Shown: piece after piece, positions 52,437 to 64,000 of the stretch
Numbering within the stretch: the stretch's first letter is position 1
Layout of the letters: the number at the start of each line of letters is the position of its first letter
Assembly (NCBI GenBank): GCA_017652345.1
Contig: JAGCBE010000101.1
Coordinates: forward strand, 1 to 64,000
Length of the DNA: 64,000 nucleotides
From: Methanobrevibacter sp.
Lineage (GTDB): Archaea; Methanobacteriota; Methanobacteria; Methanobacteriales; Methanobacteriaceae
Direction: 5' to 3'
Translations under genes and position numbers: made by a program
Notes under the pieces: generated by a model
The model's database searches: none
What the model was told of the DNA's origin: nothing
The model's input: only the letters and a program-made list of their open reading frames with translations

Positions 52437-52613
52437 AATTTTTATTTTATGAAATTAAAATGTAAATGAATTAAGCTAGCTACGCTGTCTGCTTAGACTA
52501 TTTCTTCGCCTACCAAATCGAATACTTGCCACATAGCTAGCCAATCCATTCAACCACCATCACCATTATGCGTCTACGCATCACTCACGAAAAGGCATCC
52601 AATTATCACCTTT
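52437..52613 (-). other. long 5' leader of the capsid operon
   Basis: About 180 bases between the promoter at 52614 and the scaffold-like start, with no normal gene. It contains a hairpin AAAAGG/CCTTTT next to the -10 box, a GCGTAGACGC palindrome (about 52570), GCTAGC palindromes and several tiny frames, one of 18 codons (MDWLAMWQVFDLVGEEIV). May be a structured regulatory leader. Confidence 0.5.
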
Positions 52614-52658
52614 TCTATATATAGATTATAAAATTTAGGTTTTTTACTATAACTTTTT
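52614..52658 (-). promoter_or_regulatory. late-type promoter, capsid operon
   Basis: On the - strand TATAATCTATATATAGA (the -10 box at 52630-52625) is preceded by TTATAGTAAAAAACCTAAAT. Agreement with the promoter at 26604 is almost complete over 40 bases. It drives scaffold-like, capsid and downstream genes. Confidence 0.8.
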
Positions 52659-52670
52659 AAAATAAAAAGA

Positions 52671-52740
52671 AAAATCTGAGTTTAGAACCCAGATTTTCTT
52701 TACATATTTTATTCATCTTCGCATCCTTCGCTTCGGATAC
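52671..52740 (-). terminator. tandem terminator hairpins after portal gene
   Basis: AATCTGAGTTT/AACCCAGATT (52672-52695) forms a stem followed on the - strand by TTTTTCTTTTTATTTT. A second hairpin ATCC/GGAT lies at about 52727. They end portal transcription just before the capsid promoter. Confidence 0.75.
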
Positions 52741-52760
52741 TTTGTCATCGTATTGACATT

Positions 52761-54800
52761 TTATTGTTGTGGCATTATAAAATCAAGTTGACTCTCATCT
52801 ACTTGTTCTGTTGGATACGCAGAATTTACATATGGTAATTGTGATTGGTCAGGATTGGCTCATTGTGCCTGTTGCAACATCATAGCGATATCTTCTTCGC
52901 TTGGCTGTCCATTGGTAGCTGGCTGAACCTGTTGCTGTGGCTGTGAAGCTTGAGCTTGCTTCTGTGCTTCAATTTCTTTTTGTTGTATGTAATCTTTGAT
53001 TATATAACTCTCATCAATGTACTGCTTCTGCTCATCAGTAGTCATTGCTTTAAATCCTTTAAGTCCTGCATAATCCGCAACGCTCTCAAGGAATGCCTTG
53101 TTATCAATATCAGGTAATCATGTAATAGGATTAGTAGCAAATCAAGCTGTGTTCTGCATCATTGTCAATAATCATTGAACCTTAGATGCTTTAGCTTCTT
53201 CAACTCCAATATCAGCAGAACATACAATCTTAAATTTCTTATCTAGCTCAGATAAATTGATTACATACTCTTCATCATCAGTTTGAACATAAGCTACACT
53301 AGCTCAACTTTGCTTAGCAAGTCATAGCCAGTGGTAGAATAACTTAGCATAAAATCTACCAATAGATTTAATCATTGGACTAAGTCTAGCTTTAGAAGCA
53401 TTAACTCTCTGCTCCGCTCAATATCTTGAACGCTCAATTTTTCATTCTCAACCAAGAACATATGAGTTAACTCAACAAATTGTATAAGCATCAGCTTTGA
53501 TATTCTCAAAGTGATTCATAGCCAATTGAAGAATGTTGTAATCAGTAAAGTCTATCTTTGTAATTGCATTATTCATTCCTGCGTATGATGGATTGATTGA
53601 GTAAACTTTTCACTCATCATATCCAATTGTCGTAGGAGCATTACCTGTGGTAGGGTCAGTAATAGCTCACTGAACAGCTGCTAATACAGGATTCAAATGT
53701 CTATACATAGCATCTGCTAAAGAGTTGTATAATGCATTACACTGTTTCTGGTGTCACATAACTTTCTTTCAAATTCCGCTTGGAATACATCAAACTCCTT
53801 TCTCAAATGTAAGTTCGATAAATGGTCAATCTTTACTAGAAATTGCAAAGTCTTCTCAATACTTGAAAGGGCTATCTCCTGAGTAAACAAAATAACCATT
53901 AACCATTACCATAAGTTTATCTCCTATATATAAGTCGACAACCTCGCAATAACTAGAACCATCAAGGATATTAAAAGTCTGGTCATAAATCGTACCAGTA
54001 GGAATTCAATCGCCCAAGTAACTCAAATATGTTTGTGAATACGCATCAATGTCATATATCTTTGTAAAATCTGCTTTACTAAGTGGCATAGGCGCTTCTA
54101 ATATTGCACTCTTCTTTTTTTCAACTTGTTTTTGCATTCCATTCTTTCACTCCCGTATAGGATAGAAAGCGTCCTTAAGTTGGTCAAAAGGTATAAATCT
54201 TCTTCTAAATTTTTCTGGAGCTTTGTAGAAATCTGTAGCTCATATACTATAGGACATCTCAAAAGCTGAAACCGGAAACAAGCAAGGAATAAACATTACT
54301 TGATTTTCTCCATTATCATCTTTCATAATGCTTGTAGTATATCCAGGCATTCAGTAAGAAGCTCAGATTAATGAAGCTTCGTTTCTAATAATCTCATTAG
54401 TCTGTTCTGTTTCAGAAATCTCCACTCATCGCTGGAAGAATAATTGAGCATCATCAACTATCTGTGGGTCAACTTCCTCCATAGGAAACACTTTAGGACG
54501 TAAATCATTGTCATATAATGATGCCATAAATGTATCGTGGATAGAAGTAATGAGTGGATAAATCTTTGCAGATTTATATTGCATATTATGCTTTCTTAAT
54601 CAAGCTTCATACTCTTTAGAATATAAGCTTTTCATCTTGATTTCCTCAAACCATTCCGGGAAAATATTATCCCTAAAGTGGAAGAGAATCCTTTTTAATT
54701 TGTCATAGATGATACGCTCAGCGTCAGTGGAGTTGTCTTGGTAGATTTTATTTTTTTTCTCCTGCTCCTGTTTTTTAACTTCGCTATCTATATTCTCCAT
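52761..54800 (-). CDS. portal protein candidate
   Basis: 679 residues, about 30 UGA codons. The N-terminus MENIDSEVKKQEQEKKNKIY and helical segments, then SLYDNDLRPKVFP, match the clip/wing regions of podovirus-type portals. The middle has EYVINLSELDKKFKIVCSAD and long helices. The C-terminus is Gln-rich (EAQKQAQASQPQQQVQPATN) and ends DFIMPQQ. Size and position upstream of scaffold and capsid agree. No catalytic motif is present, as expected. Confidence 0.7.
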
Positions 54801-55132
54801 TAGTTTAGATTTGTAGAATTAAAAATATCGGATGCGCTTCTGAGCTTCGTCTCGATTTTCACATCCCTTTTATCTTTAGAGAAACCACATATATTGTCGA
54901 TTTCTTTATAATACTTTAAAAGTTTCTCTTCATATCACTTTTCACACGTTTCTTGTAAACGCTTAATTTCTTGTACAAGTCATCTAAGGTAAAGCTCTTG
55001 GGCAGACATTCACAATTCTTCTTGGACGATTCTGTCGAGCATTTCCCTAGCCTTTTCATTTTCTGGAGCCACATACTCTTGTAGAACATCATCCTCCATC
55101 TTATTCACATCAATTCACATTTTTATTGGCAT
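54800..55132 (-). CDS. small helical protein before portal
   Basis: 110 residues, four UGA codons, overlapping the portal start (TAATG). Mostly coiled coil (LYLRGLVQEIKRLQETCEKG). Begins MPIKMGIDVNKMEDDVLQEY. Probably a small virion or assembly protein. Confidence 0.65.
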
Positions 55133-55162
55133 AAAATATAAAAGGAAATATCAGTTAGTACA

Positions 55163-55241
55163 GTTATCAAAAATAATTTAAGACACATACAATACCTTGA
55201 GTGGATAAATTGTCCACTCAGGTATATTTGTATGTCTTATT
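55163..55241. terminator. bidirectional terminator-like hairpin, repeat family copy 2
   Basis: A long stem: TAAGACA (55179) pairs with TGTCTTA (about 55238), and CCTTGAGTGGA pairs with TCCACTCAGG across the loop TAAATTG. Flanked by T tracts on both strands. GTTATCAAAAATA before it is shared with 101-113. It follows the giant polyvalent gene. Confidence 0.8.
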
Positions 55242-55242
55242 T

Positions 55243-58200
55243 TTATTCTGCCTCAAGTGCCTCCGTTGTTTTCTTAGTAATATCACTTAATTGCTTTTTC
55301 TTAGAAATTGTTTCTGTTTTTGGTCATTTAACATTTCTGTTGACATCTTTAGCTATGCTTAAGTCTATATGAGGTTTATATGATTGAACCTTTAGGTTAT
55401 TAACCTGAGGCGTATATCATCTCAATCAAAGTTCCTTAACTAGATTTGCTCATTGAATAGTTACTGGTACCCATTGTTTACGACTTCATATGCTTCAAGT
55501 TCATCTACCATTACTACCTCAGCTTCATCAAATCTTATTTGCAAGCTGTTTAAAGGCGGATGATAAACTATTGGCAGATTTTGTTCAAGATTTAGAACCA
55601 GTTCAACTAGATTGCATACTCTCTAAATTAGAAATAGTCATGCCATCCCATTGATAAAGCATACTGTTCATGTAATCTGCATATATGTCATAATTATCTC
55701 ATAGTAACTCTCTAAGCTTTTCTGGATTACGCTGTATAAATTCTTTATTTTTATGGAATATAGCAGCCATAATCTCCTGCTTTTGTGAAGGAGTAAAACT
55801 ATTCGTGTCATAAACTCTATTATAAATACTATCTATCAACGAAGCAGTTACTGCTCATGTAGGGTCCTTGCTCTTATATATATTAACTAATGTAGAAGCT
55901 TCAGCTACAGCTAAGTCCACATTTCAATTATCAATAGCTTTAGCAACAGCTCATATTTGCTTTAATGTACTCTCGTATTGATACTTCAAGCTAACAGACT
56001 TACTTCAATCATCATTTTCTTCTACATCAAAGAATCTATCTAAAACTTTTCTATCTCATTCTTTTGCTTGACTTTGAATAATTTGTAATGCAGCAACTGT
56101 TGCATCATCCTCATCTAATACCTGTAATTTATCAAACAAAGTTTTATCTTCTCACTGTATCTTTGAGTTTCATATTGCTAATAATAGCTCAGTATCCAGT
56201 CAAACATTTCCAAACTCTGTCTTTGTCCATCTATTATCTTTTCATTTTTTTCAGGCATTTAGGGCGTCAATATACCCACTTGTGTAATGTTCAATTAAAT
56301 TATGGGCTTGTCATTGTCACAACATTTTAACATATAGCTGATAGTTAGGGTCAGATGAATGATTATTTAACCAATTTTTTGCATAGTTGTAAATTAGATT
56401 AGTCGTATAACTTTCATTGTATCAATGAGTTTTAACATCTTGAATTAGCTTATTCCAAGATGGGTCAATAACTTTTTCTCATCATTGAGTTTTAAATTCT
56501 CAATGCTCATTAGTCAAATACTTCATATGGTCTAACCAAAGTTCCATTTCCGCATCAGCCTTCTTTCACTCTTCTTTACCATTCATATGTCAATAATCTT
56601 CATATTGAATTAATGACTTAATAAAATTAGAGCTTCAAGGACGATACTTTGCGTTATTCAACATAGTATTAAAGAATATCTCTGCCTCTTGTGGAGTTTT
56701 AGGAGTAACTATTCATCTTCTATAAAACTCTTTACCAGCACTTGTATTTTGCAGCGTCTCAGCTAGGTCATTATTTGTTGAATAACTAGGAGCACCTCTT
56801 GTTATAGCCTTATATATATTCTTAGGTATTGCAGCAAGCTGACTTCAGTTAATAAACGACTTAGCTAAGTTTCACATATAAGTCCATCTAGCATCCCAAG
56901 GAATATCTCAATTAAATATTTGCCCAAGAGTTTCCCAAGTCTCAGTATTATCTATTTCATAAGTAAAGTTTTTATCTGAACTAAGCTTGCTCTCTCACAT
57001 CAATATATTCGGTATACCTCAAGTTTGTCAAGACATTTCATAAGTATATCAATAAGCATTTTGGTCTTCATTAACCATATATCTTAAAGAACCAAATGAA
57101 AGTTTCCAGAACTCACTTTGTAGATAATTTAAAGCTTCTTCAGGGCCTCACGTTGTAAACGCCGCCGCCCACTTAGCTATCCAATTAACAGGCTTCCATT
57201 GCCTTCAGAAGTTCTTTCATAGGGCGTTAAAGAATGCTCAAACTCAATACGTATCTTTATAAATTGTTGGATTCATATGAGAAGCAAATATACTTCTAGC
57301 CTGTTCCTCGAAAGGTCTTAATGGTCAGAAAGACTGTAATCACTGAAACCACTGGGAGGTCATATTTAACGTATCAGTCATATATTCTATAAAATCCATT
57401 TCATCATAGAAATTCTCATCATCGGGTCGTCTTCAGTTATCCTGAAATCTTTGTAATTTCCATGTCCATCTTAAGTCGTTAAACAATGCTCAAATGAAAT
57501 TTGTAAACTCTGGCTGTTTTGTTATATATTCAGCTAATGCCTCTCTTCACTCCCTACTCCAAGCTCATTTAGATGTTCACAACATTTTTAACGCAGTGAA
57601 TATATTTGCTCAAGTTTGTTTAAATATATTCTGTCACCAACTTCACCTAAAGTTAAACAACTGCATGAGTCAATACATTATATTTCAAAATCAACTTCCT
57701 GCAACTGCTCTATCTATTCATCAGAAACCTAGTCAAAGAATATTTCTAAAGTTTCTACCAGAATAAGCAGACACTCTATCCATAAGCCTAGTCTTTACTT
57801 CCGCACTCACTCTAGGGTCCTCCATAAATGACAAAAATTCTTTAGCAGAACTAAACTGTAAAAAATCATTTCATCTTATAGCTTTTAAGAATGATATATT
57901 TTTAAAATTTCTAGAGAATAAACCATCGATAATATTATTAGCGTTATCTTTGTATGGGTCGAGCTGCCTAAACCATTTATTTGTAGCACTAATACTTGAT
58001 GCAGCATGATTGTCTATCTTAGCATACATATTAATATAATCATCACTTGTCTCAATAGGAGATGTTCTATATATTTCATCTACATCTGGCAATCAATATC
58101 TATTATAATAACTATCTAGACGTAAATCGTCCGGACTGACTGTAGACTTTCATCGTAAAACAATCTCATTATATGCTCAATCAAGAACTCAGAAATGTGT

Positions 58201-61200
58201 TCTAACTGCGTCTACATCAGACATACTCTCAACTCATAGCTCTCTCTCAAATCATATTTGTTTTAAAAAATATGCTAATGATTGTTGTGGAATAGTGAGT
58301 AGCTGTCAAGGATAAGACATTAAAAATCTGAATACAAAATTACTTCAATTTAACGCATTCAATATCTTCATCTTTGTTCTTCACCATCATTCTCATGTCA
58401 ATGAGAATCAAGTAAGTCATTGTAATATTCTCTTAAAATCTCATTCACTAAAGTTTGCTGCAAAGATTTCATTGAACTCATCTCTAGTGATTCAACTAAT
58501 ATCTTCTGCATAATCTCTATATCATCACAGACTTTCTGTGAAGTTTCATTTACCCCTACGAATAAACACAGCAGCATCGTCTGCTAATTGTCATTTAGCA
58601 AACTTAAAGAATTTTAATATTTGATTCTGCTCTACTCACGAAAGAAGTCAAAATACTCACTTAACAGTATCTATGTTTTTTACAACTTCTCATATATGAA
58701 AGAACGCTCTATTTAATTGTGCGCTAGTTGTACATCAAGTAAGTCAGTCGGCACTACCAAGTAACCTTTCTAAGTTTTTAAAATATTTTGCTAATCTAAG
58801 TGCCAAATCTTCAGCCTTTGTTTCTGGGACTACAGAACGCAACTTAGCTAAATCCATGGCATAATATTCAGCATATGCCTCTTTTACTAAATCATTTCTC
58901 TTAAGAATCTGTCAAGGCTTCCATTTTCAAAAAGAGATATTTCATTTCCATCAAATTAAATAATCTTTAATTCATCTAGCAGCTTCTTCATTTAATCAAC
59001 TCAAGCTATCTAAAGCGTCAACAATCTGATTTGTTAACGTATATTGTCTCATCGACGTTCTGACATCATTCATAAATGCGGTCATCAAATTACTTTCTGC
59101 CTCGCTGATATATTGGGTCTGATTCAACATAGCCCTCAAGTTCGAATCATATTGACTTATGATATCATTTCTCCATTCTTTTTGTCTTTTAACTAAAGCT
59201 TCATTGTCTGGAGAGCCTTCGAACTTCTTTAACTCATCGGCTCAGGCAACAAATATACTCTCATCATTAAATATATCTTTTTTCCAACTATCAATATTCA
59301 TCTCTCAAGCTTCCTGAAAGGAAATCTTTCTTCAGTCATTTGTTGTAATATATATAGCTGTTTGTAAATTATCTATATCATCTATTCAAACAGCTTTTAA
59401 ATCATTAATAGCTTGGTTGTATTGTTGCTTCATTGCGTCGGCGACTTTTTGCTTTATATTTCTAACCGTAGTTTTACCATCCAATAATGTTCATCATTTA
59501 GGGATATCCTTAACATGAACATACGGCTCAAAAACTTTTTTATAAACCAGTTTCATTCTATCAACCGCCTCCCCGACTTCCTTTGGAGACATCTTAACTT
59601 GCTTAAATGCAGCCTGAGATTCTGCTATAGATTTATCGATAATATTATCTAAATCTTTAACCGTTAAATAAGATTGTTCTCTAAATTTATTAACTATTTT
59701 TTCAAATATATTTTTCTTAGCTATCGTATCTATAACTGAAATATTATCAAATTTAGATAGATATTTATCCATATTCAATAAATTTCATTCAAGTGCTATA
59801 GGTATTCATTCCTTACCTACTTTATAAGACTGGAAAAAATTATATTGTTGCAATCTAGGATTTTGCTTATAAAGTAAATCTGTAGCTAAATTGGCCATAG
59901 AATTTAAACCTTTCGCCGCTTCCAAATATCTAAGCATAGCATACGCTTGCTTGTTTGAAAGTCACTCAATTCAAGCTCTTCATAAAGCCTTAATTCACTC
60001 AAGTCATCATATATTTTGTGGTAGCTGAGCTATAGTTTCAGCTAGTGCTTGTTTGACATCATAAACTAAATATTGTCAATTAACCTCTCTAATTATTCAT
60101 CCGCCGTCAATAAGCTGCTGTCTTCTTTCGTCTATAATCTTTTGCATTTTCTCATTTTCGCCCTTAATTCACTTAAGGATAGACATATTTATATCATTAT
60201 TCTTAGCGGTATTAGAAAGCGTCATGCTATATCTCTGATTTATTTTGTTTCTAATAGAAACTAATTCTTCTCTAAGTTTATCTACATTTTGTCATTTTAC
60301 TCCAATAGGCAGTAGAGATTTTAAATTAGTAATTCATTGCCTCTCTTGCTTAGAAAGAAATCTACCATATCTAGGAAGTAAATAATCTTGTTCAAACATA
60401 TCTAATGCATATCCAGCTTCTTGTTTTAGTCATTGAGCTCATTGAAAATCTAATGTTCAATTCTTCACTCAATCAAGAACTTCGTTCGTATACTTGTCCA
60501 AGATTCAATTAAGAATGTCTCTTTCGTAATTTAAGCCTATGTCAGCTCATTCTGCCATTTCTACAGCAGCTATAGCTGAATAACTTTCTGGTAAGAATAT
60601 ATTCTTAATCTCCTTCACAGTAGAGATATTTCATTGCTCCATCTTTCCAAATCTTCACTTGAACAGAGCGTCCTCATAATCGAACTTAAACTCTGTAGGC
60701 ATTAATGTATCTACTATAGATTTTAGTCAATCAGCTGTGTAAGGTATTTTATTTTTATAAAGAAAAGCTTCTACAAATTTATTATTCAAATCTATAGTTC
60801 AGCGTAGATATTCATATACAAAACTTCTAATATTCATAAGCGGCAAAGAATATCCAGCGTCAACTAAATTCTCTGCAAATTGAATTGACAATGTATCAAA
60901 TATATTACTATTGATTGCATTTATAAATTGTTTCATCTCCTTATCAGTTAGTGTCTGATTAGAAAGAAACATTTCTTTATATATTTTTTCAAATGTTCAA
61001 TTTGTAAACATATCTCTAATTTGTTGCATAGACATAGTCTGCGCTGTTCATCCATTAGCCAACGAAATTATCTTTCACTTTGACATTAAACTATCCATAG
61101 CAGTAGGAGCTGTTTTATAATCTAAGTAGGCCTCCCTAATATGTGCGACATTGTCATTTCATTTAATAGTTCATCTTATCAAAGAGTCTCACAAATCTTT

Positions 61201-64000
61201 TTTAATTTCTGCTTCTAATTGCTCATCTGTATAACCAGCAATTTGATTTTTCACTGAATTAATATCTACAACCTCTCTGTCATACCTTCACGTAGTAAAT
61301 CTTTCTAAAGTAAATTTCTCATCCACCTTCTGCCAAAGAGCTGATTTATTTTGTATTTGGTCAAATGCCTTCATGTCTATTCATAATCTCTCAGAAAGCA
61401 TATTTTGAACTCTATCTATGTACTCTTTACTAATAACATCTGGGGCCTCTTCTCAAAGCATTCTTCAGAAATAATTAGCCGCAGAAGCATTTAATTCGTC
61501 GTTATATTTTATCATGGCTTCCGTAGCATTTACAGATTTTCAAGCGTCTGGTAAGTATTTCATATTTACCATATCATTGAACATCTGTTCTACCTCGGCT
61601 CTGTGATTATCGACGAGTCATAACCATTCAGCTATATCTCTAAAAAACTGTTCAACCCTTTTAAAGAAAGTCTTTTGTCATCTCTTAGAAACTTCTCAAT
61701 ATGTAAACTTTCAAGTCTTAAACCGCTCTGCAAAAGAATCGGCTAAGATTTCCTCTGCCTCATCTGCACTATATCCAAAAAGTTTTATTGCATCAGCCAA
61801 TATCTTATCATGTTCTTCTTTTCAAACTATGTCAAATATAGCGTGAAATAATTCGTGAGGCGCAGTATTATCCTTAACCATTTGAGAAAAATAAATCACT
61901 CAATTTCAATATGCTCAATAAGCTGCTACTCACTCAATCATATTTCACTCAACAATCTTCACATCAAATCAATACTCATCAGCTATCTCTTTCCATGTCC
62001 TATTCTTTGTAAACATCTCAACCTTCATAGCATCTGTTGCCGATATATTTGCTTCATTTATGTAATAAGGCAACGCTAATGGTGTAGTTGGTTGTGAAAT
62101 TTGAGACGCCCATTTTACTGGTATTTTATCTATATCCATAGGTTTGCCATTCCATATTACCGTACGGAATTGTTCCCTAAAATTTTCAGCTATATTAGGA
62201 TGAAGTTTGCTAGCATCAATAGGCCCCTCAAGTGGATTAAAATGCTTTACCATAGCATACTCATTAAGAATTTCTTTTACTGATTCGTCATCAAAAGCTG
62301 ATAAGGCATTCATAAATCTTTGTTGGAATTCGTCTTCAAGCTCTGTAGGAATATAATGATATCAAGTTATTTCGTTTCTAAACGCATCCCTCATTAATTG
62401 CATCTCACGGGGATATGGTTCCTGCCAAGATGGAGAAGTTCCTCTTGTAGCATTCCAATTTTTTTCTCTATATCAAACAGCGTATGACTGACTCTCTCAG
62501 GCCTCTCTATAATATGCATCAAAATCAGTTTTATCCATCTGGTCAAAAAGCTTTTTACGTCATTTTTCCCAATCATTTTCAATTTTTGCATAAGCCTTAA
62601 GCTCTTTATCTCGAATCCTTTTTTGCTCAGGAGTTAATGATTTTAATATTTCATCATAATATTCATGAACAACCATGAGTCTAGGATAATAGGCTCTACT
62701 GGATTTTGCCCAGTCTGGAATATTTACATCTTTTAAGTCTTTAGCGCGTCCATATAAGAAATCTACAGCTCACCGTTCTTTTGCCTTAGACGGCTTAGGG
62801 TCGCGAGCCTTAAAAGTATGTCATTCGTGATGCTGTATATAGTGTTGTATTTCGTGCGACATAGTGCTACGCCACTCTGCTACATCACTTCGAAACTCAT
62901 TTAAAGCAAACGTAAAGTCATCGGTACGCCTATTATAATATCAGCCCCGATTTGCCATTTTTCTAACATGAACTGGTCTATCTTTTAATTCAGGATATGC
63001 GGCAAATAGCTCTGGATTATCTATAATATCTCATATAGTTTTTATGTCCTTCTTAATCTTACGTAGAATTTTGTCACCAGACTTATACCCTGTTATCTGA
63101 TTTTTATAAGCTAAAGCTTGATTAAACTTAGACGTAAAATTATTTGCTCAAGGAATCTCAAATTCTATATCTCACCAAGCTGATACACTTAAACCAGTCT
63201 TAGCATATATCTCATCAGAAGTTGCTCAAGCCTCAAGCATCTTAACTGCCTCATCATATCTATTAACATAATCTGGATAATCTTTAACAAGATTTTCAAG
63301 TCACTTAGGTCAGACTAATTGATACTTCATTCTTGGGTCTGTCGTAGGCAGTCTATTATCTACATATTTAATCTGTTCTGGAGAGAAAACAATCCGCTCT
63401 CACTGGAAACTCTGTACTCAATCGTACCCCATTCTTTGTAATTCCTCTCTCGCAAAAACTCAAGCATTAGTTTGTCATTTAAATTTATCCCATACTTTAT
63501 ATGCTACATCAGCTGAAGCGGGATTGACTATATTCAAATAATATTCTCATATATTCTCTCAATACCCTTTTGCTTCATCGTACCACTCACTAAAAAACAT
63601 TCACTGAATGTCGGAACTTCTTCTTGCTGCATTTATATCAAATACGTCAAACTTAGCATTAGTTCAGTGATAGAATGTTAACAAATTCCCATTCTCATCT
63701 CTGGCTTTAGAATTAGAAAAGTATTCATATTGTTGGTCAGAAATTTGTCTTCATTGGTTATCTACTCATCCTTTTGTATAACTTGGTTGATATCTAAGTT
63801 TGTCACCATTCTTACCTGTTGCAGCTTCAAATGCTGTAGCAAGGATTTCTCTTGTAGGTCTAGCCTCTCAAAGTGTCTGGATGGAAATTGTACCAGCTAC
63901 ATCTCTATACACATCATCATACAGAGTTTTATAAAATAGCTGTCCATCTTCCATGGTAAAGTTTGAACTTAATCAACCTCTAGGATATAATGCTGTAATC
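55243..64000 (-). CDS. giant polyvalent virion protein with two HExxH motifs (partial)
   Basis: At least 2919 residues in one open frame, N-terminus beyond the window. Near the right end ELFAAYPELKDRPVHVRKMA and STMSHEIQHYIQHHEGHTF match the metallopeptidase-like domain of large polyvalent phage proteins (HEIQH at 62856-62842). A second zinc motif, APHELFHAIFDIVGKEE, has HELFH at 61857-61843. The rest is mostly helical (KLVYKKVFEPYVHVKDIPK), with no repeats noticed. Such proteins travel in the capsid, enter the host with the DNA and act on host targets. It ends KKTTEALEAE. Confidence 0.85.

Noticed and set aside
243..64000. UGA read as Trp (code 4), as in mycoplasmas.
   Set aside because: It would put Trp at invariant Gly sites of several enzymes and give poly-Trp linkers; UGG is already the regular Trp codon.
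1..64000. CRISPR array.
   Set aside because: No regularly spaced direct repeats with unique spacers were seen; the repeats present are dispersed leaders, hairpins or protein-coding repeats.

Overview
The window is part of the genome of a tailed bacteriophage that uses genetic code 25, in which UGA is read as glycine and only UAA and UAG are stops. Under the standard code almost every gene is broken into short pieces. With UGA as Gly the sequence becomes a nearly gapless set of about 86 genes. Conserved motifs fix the amino acid. The metallophosphoesterase motif GHRH, the endonuclease motifs LRNGNTKSCGC and HHLLPRSQGG, the tail-fibre motif LVTTGDKYNW and a SSGGGGGGSS linker all carry UGA where the family has Gly. 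Trp is written UGG as usual. Code 25 is known from the candidate-phyla lineages Absconditabacteria (SR1) and Gracilibacteria (BD1-5), so a phage of such a host is the best inference. No virus name is claimed.

Layout. Bases 1-240 hold hairpins. From 243 to 21725 all genes lie on the + strand: many small early proteins, a structured-RNA and tRNA cluster (7240-8410, with tRNA-Cys), several HNH endonucleases, a secreted endolysin (13814), then a DNA-metabolism block. That block contains an SSB-like protein with a DDGLPF tail, a RecB/Cas4-type nuclease, a sigma-like factor, a YqaJ-type nuclease, a RusA resolvase and a proteasome/HslV-like Ntn hydrolase. A bidirectional terminator near 21800 separates this from the leftward (- strand) genes that fill 21819-64000.

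The - strand runs, in transcription order: a giant polyvalent protein with two HExxH motifs (enters from beyond 64000), a small protein, portal, scaffold-like protein, major capsid protein candidate, head-tail connector-like protein, a large tail protein, a cluster of fibres (beta-helical repeats and two paralogues), a 1768-residue Ig-repeat protein, a papain-like peptidase, holin, metallophosphoesterase, a small accessory island (two HNH enzymes, a 59-residue NrdD C-terminal-like protein, a glutaredoxin-like protein), and further fibre and virion proteins. Terminase and DNA polymerase are not in the window.

Regulation visible in sequence. A nearly identical AT-rich promoter with TATAATCTAT occurs upstream of the capsid operon (52614-52658, -), upstream of the last fibre operon (26604-26652, -) and upstream of the endolysin (13709-13751, +), each followed by a hairpin. 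This looks like a late-promoter regulon, perhaps served by the phage sigma-like protein. Early genes instead carry three families of repeated leader sequence just before their start codons, each confined to its own stretch, and mostly lack a Shine-Dalgarno sequence. The capsid gene has a clear AAAGGTG and avoids UGA in its first 443 codons.
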